From Arachis hypogaea (Eukaryota; Streptophyta; Magnoliopsida; Fabales; Fabaceae), in the NCBI RefSeq assembly GCF_003086295.3, contig NC_092041.1:94265827-94329826 (forward strand): a stretch of 64,000 bases of DNA, in the 5' to 3' direction. The notes under the pieces are model-generated. The model did no database searches, was not told the origin of the DNA, and worked only from the letters and a program-made list of their open reading frames with translations. How positions within the stretch are numbered: the first letter of the stretch is position 1; each line of letters opens with the position of its first letter. Both the position numbers and the translations under genes were made by a program. Positions 1 through 9,552 of the stretch are shown piece after piece.

Positions 1-97
1 AAAAAGCTACAAGTCCCGCTCATCTAATTATAATTAATATTCATTGATATTCTGGAATCTATAGTATATTCTCTTCTTTTATCCTATTTGATTTTCA

Positions 98-117
98 GTT
101 GCTTGGGGACAAGCAAC
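98..117 (+). other. 8-bp-stem hairpin before the 3' LTR (copy A1)
   Basis: GTTGCTTG pairs perfectly with CAAGCAAC around a GGGA loop. Within a few bases it is followed by TTTAAGTTTGGTGTTG and then the LTR at 136. The same module sits in the same place in copies B and C, and a second version lies upstream of ORF2 in both. Confidence 0.75.
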
Positions 118-135
118 AATTTAAGTTTGGTGTTG

Positions 136-1898
136 TGATGAGCGGATAATTTATACGCTTTTTGGCATTGTTTTTAGGTAGTTTTTAGTAAGTTTAAGCT
201 ACTTTTAGGGATGTTTTCATTAGTTTTTATGTTAAATTCACATTTCTGGACTTTACTATGAGTTTGTGTGTTTTTCTGTGATTTCAGGTAATTTCTGGCT
301 GAAATTGAGGGACTTGAGCAAAACTCTGAAAAAGGCTGACAAAAGGACTGCTGATGCTGTTGGAATCTGACCTCCCTGCACTCGAAATGGATTTTCTGGA
401 GCTACAGAACTTTAATTGGTGTGCTCTCAACGGCGTTGGAAAGTAGACATCCAGAGTTTTCCAGCAATATATAATAGTCCATACTTTATTCGGAGATTGA
501 CGACGTAACCTGGCGTTGAACGCCAAGTACATGCTGCTGTCTGGAGTTAAACGCCAGAAAAACGTCATGATCCGGAGTTGAACGCCCAAAACACGTTATA
601 ACTTGGAGTTCAACTCCAAGAGAAGCCTCAGCTCGTGGATAGACCAAGCTCAGCCCAAACATACACCAAGTGGGCCCCGAAAGTGAATTTATGCATCAAA
701 TACTTACTCATGTAAACCCTAGTAGCTAGTCTAGTATAAATAGGATAAGTTACTATTGTATTAGACATCTTTGGTCTCAGTTTTGTATCATTCTTCATCT
801 GAGAAGACTATTGATCACATTCAGGGGGGCTGGCCATTCGGCCATGCCTGAACCTTTTACTTATGTATTTTCAACAGTGGAGTTTCTGCACACCATAGAT
901 TAAGGGTGTGGAGCTCTGCTGTACCTCAAGTTTCAATGAAATCACCATTACTTTTTATTCAATTCTCCTTTATTCTTATTCCAAGATATACGTTACACTT
1001 AACCTTGATGAATGTGATGATCCGTGACACTCATCATCATTCTCACCTATGAACGCACGTGATTGACAACCACTTCCGTTCTACCTTAGGCCGGGCGCAT
1101 ATCTCTTAGATTCCCCAACAGAATCTTCGTGGTATAAGCTAGATAGATGGCGGCATTCATGAGGATCCGAAAAGTCTAACCTTGTCTGTGGTATTCCGAG
1201 TAGGATCCTGGGAATCCAGAAAGTCTAACCTTGTCCGTGGTATTCCGAGTAGGATTCCGGTATTGAATGACTGTGACGAGCTTCAAACTCCTGAAGGCTG
1301 GGCGTTAGTGACAAACGCAAAAGAATCAATGGATTCTATTCCAATCTGATTGAGAACCGACAGATGATTAGCCGTGCTGTGACAGAGCATAGGAACGTTT
1401 TCACTGAGAGGACGGGATGTAGCCATCAACCATGGGTGAAGCCTCCAGACGATTAGCCGTGCAGTGACAGCGCATAGGATCATTTTCCCGAGAGGATTGA
1501 AAGTAGCCACCGATGATGGTGATGCCCTACATACAGCTTGCCATGGAAAGGAGTAAGAAGGATTGAAGGAAGAGTGAGTAGTGAAGTAGAGTTTCAAGAG
1601 GAGCACAGCATCTCCATACACCTATCTGAAATTCTCACTATTGATTTACATAAGTATTCCTATCCTTTTTATTTTCTTTTTATTATTAATTTTCGAAACC
1701 ATAAACAAATTTAATCTGCCTAACTGAGATTTACAAGGTAACCATAGCTTGCTTCATACCAACAATCTCTGTGGGATCGACCCTTACTCGCGTAAGGTTT
1801 ATTACTTGGACGACCCAGTACACTTGCTGGTTAGTTGAACGGAGTTGTGAGCTTCTCTAACAGTGCCTGGAATTCTTTTATCACAATTTCGTCCACCA
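136..1898 (+). repeat. 3' LTR of Athila-like copy A1
   Basis: The LTR starts TGATGAGCGG and ends CACCA, 1763 bp. It aligns through most of its length with the LTRs at 5688-7354 (inverted), 14138-15881, 22650-24393, 52531-53734 and 60655-62374. It contains several short near-palindromes of the GGCGTTNAACGCC type around 500-615. Small open frames inside it on either strand are not genes. The last 40 bp differ from the other copies. Confidence 0.9.
735..742 (+). promoter_or_regulatory. LTR TATA box (A1)
   Basis: TATAAATA lies about 600 bp into the LTR, at the position aligned with TATATATA in copy B. It is the likely core promoter at the U3/R boundary; the transcription start is inferred, not shown. 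Confidence 0.55.
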
Positions 1899-4109
1899 AC
1901 TGTGGAGGCTCTTCTTGACTCTGAACAGAGAGAAGCTCTTCATGCTTACTCTCTTTTGTCACAGAGGGATGGCCTTGTGCCTTAAACACAAGGTAGTCCC
2001 CATTCAATTGAAGGACTAATTCACCTCTGTTGACATCTATCACAGCTTCTGCTGTGGCTAGGAAAGGTCTTCCAAGGATGATGCAATCATCCTCTTCCTT
2101 CCTAGTGTCTAAGATTATGAAATCAGCAGGGATGTAAAGGCCTTCAACCTTTACTAACATGTCCTCCACTATTCCATAAGCGTGTCTCAATGACGTGTCT
2201 GCCAATTGTACTGAGAACAAGGCAGGTTGTACCTCAATGATCCCCATATTTTCCATTACAGAGAGTGGCATAAGATTTATCCCTGACCCCAGATCACATA
2301 GAGCTTTTTCAAAGCTCATGATGCCTATGGTACAAGGTATTAAGAACTTGCCAGGATCTTGTTTCTTTTGAGGTAGAGTTTGCTGAATCCAGGTATCTAG
2401 TTCATTAATGAGCAAGGGAGGTTCACTTTCCCAAGTCTCATTACCAAACAACTTGGCATTCAGCTTCATGATAGCTCCTAAATATTGAGCAACTTGCTCT
2501 CCAGTCGCATCTTCATCCTCTTCAGAGGAAGAATAGTCTTCAGAGCTCATGAATGGCAAAAGGAGATTTAATGGAATCTCTATGGTCTCTGTATGAGCCT
2601 CAGATTCCTTTGGATCCTTAATAGGAAACTCCCTCTTGTTTGAAGGACGTCCCAGGAGGTCTTCCTCACTAGGATTTTCGTCCTCCTCCTCCCTTATGCA
2701 TTCGGCCACTTTGATCACATCAATGGCCTTGCACTCTCCTTTTAGATTCTCTTCTGTATTGCTTGGGAGAATACTGGGAGGAGTTTCAATAACTTTCTTA
2801 CTCAACTGGCCCACTTGTGCCTCCAGATTTCTGATGGAGGATCTTGTTTCATTCATGAAACTGAAAGTGGTTTTTGACAGATCAGAGACTAAATTGGCTA
2901 AATTAGAAGTGTTTTGTTCAGAATTCTCTGTCTGTTGCTGAGAAGATGATGGATATGGCTTGCTATTGCTCAGCCTATTGCGTCCACCATTGTTAAAGCC
3001 TTGTTGAGGCTTTTGTTGATCCTTCCATGAGAAATTTGGATGATTTCTCCATGATGGATTATAGGTGTTTCCATAAGGTTCACCCATGTAATTAACCTCT
3101 GCCATGGCAGGGTTCTCAGGATCATAAGCTTCTTCAGAAGCTGCCTCTTTAGTACTGTTGGATGCATGTTGCCATCCATTCAGACTTTGAGAGATCATGT
3201 TGACCTGTTAAGTCAACACTTTGTTCTGAGCCAATATGGCATTCAGAGCATCAATTTCAAGAACTCCTTTCTTCTGAGGTATCCCATTATTCACGGAATT
3301 CCTCTCAGAAGTGTACATGAATTGGTTGTTTGCAACCATGTCAATGAGTTCTTGAGCTTCTGCAGGTGTTTTCTTTAGGTGAATTGATCCACCTGCAGAA
3401 TGGTCCAATGACATTTTCGAAAATTCAGATAGACCATAATAGAATATATCTAATATGGTCCATTCTGAAAACATGTCAGATGGACATCTTTTGGTCAGCT
3501 GCTTGTATCTTTCCCAAGCTTCATAGAGGGATTCACCATCTTTTTGTTTGAAGGTTTGAACATCCATTCTTAGCTTGCTCAGCTTCTGAGGAGGAAAGAA
3601 TTTATCCAAGAAGGCAGTGACCAGCTTATCCCAAGAGTCCAGGCTATCCTTGGGTTGTGAATCCAACCATATTCTAGCTCTGTCTCTTACAGCAAAAGGG
3701 AAAAGCATGAGTCTGTAGACTTTAGGATCAACTCCATTCGTCTTTACAGTCTCACAGATCTGCAAGAACTCAGTTAAAAACTGATAAGGATCTTCAGATG
3801 GAAGTCCATAAAACTTGCAGTTTTGTTGCATTAAGGTAACTAGCTGAGGTTTCAGCTCAAAGTTGTTGGCTCCAATGGCAGGAGTGGAGATGCTTCTCCC
3901 ATCAAACTTGGAAGTTGCTTTGTAAAGTCACCAAGCATTCTCCTTGCATTATTATTATTTTTGGCTGCCATCTCCTTCTCTTGTTCAAAAATTTCTGAAA
4001 GGTTGTTTCTGGATTGTTGTAATTTAGCTTCTCTTAATTTTCTCTTCAGAGTCCTTTCAGGTTCTGGATCAATTTCAACAAGAGTGCCTTTATCCTTGTT
4101 CCTGCTCAT
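1899..4109 (-). pseudogene. gag-protease of Athila-like copy A2, broken
   Basis: The start is at 4109 (MSRNKDKG), matching the gag start of copies B and C. A single-base frameshift near 3850-3915 breaks the frame after residue 85. The retrotransposon gag domain continues at 3831-3208, with the LFPFAVRDRARIWLDSQP core. A CAA-to-TAA change at about 3207 stops it just before QVNMISQS. The frame resumes at 3198 with a Q/N-rich stretch, an acidic stretch and the aspartic protease, whose active-site motif reads DLGSGINLMP (B and C have DLGSSVNLMP), followed by ILGRPFLATA. Coding sequence ends at EEPPQ, where the A1 LTR cuts in; further residues are LTR-encoded. It would make the capsid-like protein and maturation protease, but it is not functional as it stands. 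Confidence 0.9.
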
Positions 4110-5663
4110 ATGAAAAAGAAGAAAATAAGAAAAGAAAAAGGAATCCTCTATGTCACAGTATAGAGACTCCTTTATGTTAGTAGAAAAAGAAAGGGGGAAG
4201 AAAGTAGAAGAGGAATGGGTAAGGATAGAGGTGGTGATTTGAGATGAAGAGAAGTGAAGAGAAGTGTTAGTAAATAAATAAATAAATAGAAGAAGATGAG
4301 AGATAGAAAATTTTCGAAAATAATTTTGAAAAAGTGGTTAGTGATTTTCGAAAATTAAAGATAGTATATAATTAAAATTAAAATTTAAAACAATTAAAAA
4401 GAATTTTTGAAAAAGAGATGAGATATTTTCGAAAACTAGAGAGGGATAGGTAGTTAGTTGGTTTTGAAAAAGATAAGAAACAAACAAAAAGTTAAATAGT
4501 TAGTTGAAAAAGATATTAAAATCAAATTTAAAAAGATAAGAAGATAAGAAGTTAGATAAGATATTTTGAAATCAAATTTTTTAAAAAAGATAAAATTTTG
4601 AAAAAGATATGATATAAAAGATAAGATAAAAAGATATGATTAAAAAGATAAAAAAGATATTTTGAAAAAGATTTGATTTTAAAATTAAAATTAATTACTT
4701 GACTAACAAGAAACTAAAAGATAAAATTCTAGAATTTAAAGATTGAACCTTTCTTAACAAGAAAGTAACAAACTTCAAATTTTTGAATCAATCACATTAC
4801 TTGTTAGCTAATTTTCGAAAATATGATGTAAAAGATAAGAAAAAGATTTTGAAAAATATTTTAAAAAAATTTTCGAAAATTAATAAGAAAAAAAGGAAAA
4901 GATTTAATCTTTGAAAAAGTTTTGAAAAGATAAGATTTTTAAAATTAAAAATTTGACTTGACTTGTAAGAAACAACTAATTTTTAAAATTTTTGACTAAG
5001 TCAACTCAAATTTTCGAAAATTAGGAGATAAAAAAGGAAAAGATATTTTTTTGATTTTTGAAATTTTTAAGATAAGAGAGAAAAACACAATCATGACCCA
5101 AAACATGAAAATTTTGGATCAAAACACTTAATGCATGCAAGAACACTATGAATGTCAAGATGAACACCAAGAACACTTTGAAGATCATGATGAACATCAA
5201 GAACATAATTTTGAAAAATTTTTGATGCAAAGAAAACATGCAAGACACCAAACTTAGAAATTTTTAATGCATGGGAAATATGAATGCAAAAGTGCACATG
5301 AAAAACAACAAACAACACAAAACAAGAAATCATCAAGATCAAACAAGAAGACTTGTCAAGAACAACTTGAAGATCATGAAGAACACTATGAATGCATGAG
5401 TTTTTCGAAAAAATGCAAGAAAATTTTTTTTAAGCATGCAATTGACACCAAACTTAAAAATTGACTCAAGACTCAAACAAGAAACACAAAGTATTTTTTA
5501 TTTTTATGATTTTCTAATTTTTTTTGTATTTTTATTTTATTTTTTTCGAAAAAACATAGTTAGAAAAACGAAAAAGAAAAGAAAAATTTTGAAAAAGATT
5601 TTTGAAAAAAAATTACCTAATCTGAGCAACAAGATGAACCGTCAGTTGTCCATACTCGAACAA
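4110..5663 (-). other. 5' leader of copy A2, AT-rich, no gene
   Basis: This is untranslated leader between primer site and gag. It is dominated by GAAAAAGATAAGAT-like runs and carries about eight copies of the palindrome TTTTCGAAAA or close variants (for example near 4314, 4345, 4427, 4812, 4870, 5013). The AAGTTTGGTGT motif occurs reversed near 5250 and 5447. Short open frames here are low-complexity and not credible genes. Confidence 0.75.
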
Positions 5664-5681
5664 TCCCCGGCAACGGCGCCA
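5664..5681 (-). other. Primer binding site, tRNA-Asp type (A2)
   Basis: On the minus strand it reads TGGCGCCGTTGCCGGGGA, six bases after the LTR end. This is complementary to the 3' end of plant tRNA-Asp(GUC) as I recall that sequence. It is identical in copy B. Confidence 0.85.
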
Positions 5682-5687
5682 AAAACT

Positions 5688-7354
5688 TGGTGGACGAAAT
5701 TGTGATCACATCAACGTAGTATTCTTTGTTGTTGTATGGAATCATTATTGTGGCTCTTGGCTATGTGTGGACACAACTCCGTTCAACTTAACCAGCAAGT
5801 GTACTAGGTCATCCAAGTAATACCTTACGTGAGTAAGGGTCGATCCCACAGAGATTGTTGGTATGAAGCAAGCTATGGTTACCTTGTAAATCTCAGTTAG
5901 GCAGATTAAATAGTTTTGGGTTTCGAAAATTAATAATTAAAAAGAAAATAAAAGGGATAGAAATACTTATGTAAATCAATAGTGGGAATTTCAGATAAGC
6001 GTATGGAGATGTTGTACTCCTCTCGTATCTCTATTTTCTTATTACATTCATCCAATCCTTCCTACTCCTTTCCATGGCAAGCTGTATGTAGGGCATCACC
6101 GTTGTCAATGGCTACATCCCATCCTCTCAGTGAAAACGTTCCTATGCTCTGTCACAGCACGGCTAATCATCTGTCGGTTCTCAATCAGGTTGGAATAGAA
6201 TCCCTTGATTCTTTTGCGCTTGTCATCACGCCCAGCCTTCAGGAGTTTGAAGCTCGTCACAGTCATTCAATCCCAGAATCCTACTCGGAATACCATAGAC
6301 AAGGTTTAGACTTTCCGGATCCTCATGAATGCCGCCATCTATCTAGCTTATACCACGAAGATTCTGTTGGGGAATCTAAGAGATATGCGCCCGGCCTAAA
6401 GTAGAACAGAAGTGGTTGTCAGTCACATACGTTCATAGGTGAGAATAATGATGAGTGTCACAGATCATCACATTCATCAAATTTAAGTATAACGTATATC
6501 TTGGAATAAGGATAGAAGAGAATTGAATAGAAAGTAATAATAATTGTATTGAAACTTGAGGTACAGCAGAGCTCCACACCCTTAATCTATGGTGTGTAGA
6601 AACTCCACTGTTGAAAACACATAAGTAAAAGGTTCAGGCATGGCCGAATGGCCAGCCCTCTCCATGATCAAAAGACCGAATAATCAAAGACTACAAAGTC
6701 AAAAGATTAAACTGTCAAAAGATGTCTAATACAATAGTAACTTATCCTATTTATACTAGACTAGCTACTAGGGTTTACATGAGTAAGTAATTGATGCATA
6801 AATCCACTTTTGGGGCCCACTTGGTGTATGCTTGGGCTGAGCTTGATCTATCCACGAGCTGAGACTTTTATTGAAGTTGAACTCCAAGTTATAACATGTT
6901 TTGGGCGTTCAACTCCGGATCATGACGTTTTTCTGGCGTTTAACTCCAGACAGCAGCATGTACTTGGCGTTCAACGCCAAGTTACGTCATCAATTTCCGA
7001 ATAAAGTATGGACTATTATATATTGCTGGAAAGCTCTGGATGTCTACTTTCCAACGCCGTTGAGAGCGCGCCAATTGGAGTTTTGTAGCTCTAGAAAATC
7101 CATTTCGAGTGCAGGGAGGTCAGATTCCAACAGCATCAGCAGTCCTTTTGTTAGCCTTCTTCAGAGTTTTGCTCAAGTCCCTCAATTTCAGCCAGAAATT
7201 ACCTGAAATCATAGAAAAACACACAAACTCATAGTAAAGTCCAGAAATTTGAATTTAACATAAAAACTAATGAAAACATCCCTAAAAGTAGCTTGAACTT
7301 ACTAAAAACTACCTAAAAACAATGCCAAAAAGCGTATAAATTATCCGCTCATCA
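5688..7354 (-). repeat. 5' LTR of Athila-like copy A2
   Basis: On the minus strand the LTR begins TGATGAGCGG at 7354 and ends CCACCA at 5688, 1667 bp. It is close to the A1 LTR (both have TTATACGC after the start, unlike B and C). A TATA-like segment lies near 6749 (TATTTATA on the plus strand). Confidence 0.9.
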
Positions 7355-7382
7355 TCTTTTCACCAAAAAACACTCAATGTCA

Positions 7383-7610
7383 TAGAGGTGGCGATAGCTA
7401 GAGTAGGGTAGGATTTGAATCCAACCCTAATCTTACCCGCGAATTGAAATTTTTATATAAACTTAATCTTATTTTATTCGCGAGTTGAGAATATCTCAAT
7501 TCTAACCCTATCCGATTTTAACCCACGAGTACTCTATCCTACTCGCACCTTATCTATCTATTGCAGATCGAGTTGAGTATATACGAATAGAGTGCATGTT
7601 ACCACTCCTA
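7383..7610. repeat. Candidate hAT-type MITE
   Basis: The left end TAGAGGTGGCGATA and the inverted right end TAGGAGTGGTAACA form an imperfect terminal inverted repeat over 228 bp. Flanks are AATGTCA on the left and AATATCA on the right (6 of 7). The interior has mirrored GGGTAGG.../...ACCCACG stretches typical of decayed hAT termini. There is no coding capacity. The ends are degenerate, so the call is tentative. Confidence 0.4.
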
Positions 7611-8324
7611 AATATCATTAGTGAATACAAATCAATTTATTTAATTTTAAAGTATTAAAAGATTAATATGTCTAATTTTAAATTTTAAAAACATTAACAT
7701 ATATATTAACCAAATTATTTGCCATTTAAAATTATTCAACCAATAATAACTTACTTACCAACTTAGTCACCAAAAAAAAAAAAACTAATTTACCAATTTC
7801 AATACATTGACTAATCCAATAATTATTCATAAGGAAGATGGATTTAAATCTAAACCTAGTGTTATAACTTTTACTTAAGATTTTTTATTCTATCTGATTC
7901 TATTGTTTTTACTCTAAATTAGACAAATAGATTCATGCCACTAATAACCTCAAGTGATTTTTAACGGAAGACCTTAATATGTTCAATAGTAGTAAATTTA
8001 GTAACCTATTTGATTTTTCATTCTTTAAGAATAAATGTTTTTGACACAATATTTTTCAAGACTAAATTATCACTCAAAATTTGATGGTGAACGTTACAAT
8101 AGTCCTATATGTTGCTTTGCTCCTGCCTTCCTTTATTTCAACATATCAGTAGTATAGAAGATATATCATTATTTTTTCTTTCCTGCTCTATCTTCGCTAC
8201 TAATCATTGCAAAAATGTTAGAAAAAGTTTGATATATTGTTGGGCAAATCATATAAACAATCAATTAGGGATTTTAATTTATAGGAATATCCTAAATGCA
8301 AAGAGTGGACGTAAAAGTCCTAAA
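7611..8324. other. AT-rich interval, nothing recognised
   Basis: I see no credible gene, tRNA or element boundary. The left end of the surrounding MULE may lie near 8240-8325, but its partner terminus is outside the window, so it cannot be confirmed. Confidence 0.5.
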
Positions 8325-8577
8325 ATTATGTAAATTGAATCAATATAATTCGATTTACCTTCATTTTATGTAAATCGAAACAACCTAATTCAATTTACCT
8401 TGAATTCATGTAAATCAAAGCTAAAAAATTCAATTTACGTTGTATGGTTATAATTCGAACTATGTTGGTTCGATTTATGATAGAGATCCTTAATGCATGT
8501 AATTCGAATCAATAGATTCGATTTACTAGCAAAGCCATACATATGATGAAATCGAATTGATTTAATTCAATTTACTA
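8325..8577. repeat. Short inverted/tandem AATTCGATTTAC repeats, MULE terminal region
   Basis: About ten degenerate copies of ATGTAAATCGAA and its complement TTCGATTTACAT alternate through this stretch, so it can fold extensively. It lies directly upstream of the MULE promoter and N-terminal coding sequence. I infer that it belongs to the MULE terminal inverted repeat. Confidence 0.55.
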
Positions 8578-8589
8578 AGGAGTGTGTGC

Positions 8590-8599
8590 TATATAAATA
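8590..8599 (+). promoter_or_regulatory. TATA box of the MULE transposase gene
   Basis: TATATAAATA lies about 100 bp upstream of the first recognisable transposase coding sequence and just after the inverted-repeat region, the usual MULE promoter position. Activity is inferred. Confidence 0.5.
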
Positions 8600-8689
8600 A
8601 GATCATAACGTGGAGATTTCAATAGAGATAAATTCACAATAGTTAGTGAAGATAATTTTTTAGTTACTACAAAAGCACGATTAAGAAAA

Positions 8690-8982
8690 AATATAAGCGG
8701 GAATAAAAGTTACTAATAAGGATTCATTGAGTGTTTTTATTAGACCTTTTATTAGCCCTGTTGATTTTCAGAATACCGTACTAGAAATTGGGACTTCATG
8801 AAATAAAACGGATAGAGAAGTTATATTATAGAATTTCGATTTTTGTTGTTCACGATGGGATGAAGTACAAATCATTTGTGATAGATAATGACAAGGATCT
8901 GCAAGTTTTATTTCACTGTCCTCGCCAATTTCCTGAGGTAAGAATCCTTGAACTATTGGCCAAGCTTGTGGATGTGGTCTCT
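8690..8982 (+). pseudogene. MULE transposase, N-terminal fragment
   Basis: Conceptual translation gives SGIKVTNKDSLSVFIRP and, after a frame change near 8795, FYRI-like residues then SFVIDNDKDLQVLFHCPRQF and LLAKLVDVVS. I recognise these as the N-terminal region of the MuDR-type transposases common in legumes. It ends exactly at the Tekay insertion (8983); residues read past that point come from the LTR. The true start codon is missing or mutated and at least one frameshift and one stop (near 8800) are present. It continues at 36756. Confidence 0.75.
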
Positions 8983-9552
8983 TGTAACATCCTACCACGC
9001 AGATTCTTATGCTATAGTCATAAAACTGAGGTGGCGAGGTATTATAACCTCTAAAAATAAAGTCATATATATAATATAGGTGAAATAAATATATATTCGA
9101 GGAGCCTTGAAAGAAAGCTTAAATAATAAGTCACAAAAAATAAAAGCGCATCGCTCGCGTGAACGTAAACCGAGAAAATAGAAAAAGATAATACATAACT
9201 AAGAGTAGAATATCAAGAGTTACAAAATACCGAATCTCCAACTCAACCTGCGAAGTTAAGGTTGGCTGAAGTATGAATACATAGATATACATAACTCAAA
9301 ATATTCCAAAATAGATAAAATAACAACTTATTTCTCCACATCGACCTCTAAGAGGAATAAAATAAAATTATACATACAAAGGAGAATTTAACTACATAAT
9401 ATAAAGCATAAGTCCAAAATACAGAGTCCCAAATATAACACTTTGCTTGCAGATAGAACTCTAGATGCTTACCGAGGTGTTTCTCGACCTACATCTAAAA
9501 ACAACAACATATATATGGTATGAGAACTGGAAATTCTCATCATGGTAACGGT

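Larger units (their letters stand above)
1..1898 (+). mobile_element. Athila/FIDEL-like Ty3 retrotransposon A1, 3' end only
   Basis: Positions 1-135 match the last part of the internal region of the complete copies at 22510-22649 and 60520-60654, including the hairpin and the AAGTTTGGTGTTG that directly precede the LTR. A full LTR follows at 136-1898. The 5' part lies outside the window to the left. Its right end falls exactly at LTR ...CCACCA and joins minus-strand protease coding sequence of a related element, so A1 most likely inserted into A2. The TSD on this side would be ACTGT (1899-1903) and cannot be checked. Confidence 0.85.
1899..7354 (-). mobile_element. Athila/FIDEL-like Ty3 retrotransposon A2, truncated
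   Basis: Reading on the minus strand: 5' LTR (7354 to 5688), tRNA-Asp primer site, long AT-rich leader, then gag and protease, which stop abruptly at 1899 where the LTR of A1 begins. The protease tail would continue as in copies B and C, so the remainder (any pol, ORF2, 3' LTR) was either displaced to the left by insertion of A1 or lost. The right flank 7355-7359 (TCTTT) would be one TSD; its partner is outside the window. Confidence 0.85.

Noticed and set aside
8983..9552. Separate small element between the MULE fragment and hAT-1
   Set aside because: It aligns with the beginning of the LTR at 34956 and is simply the left part of the Tekay 3' LTR.
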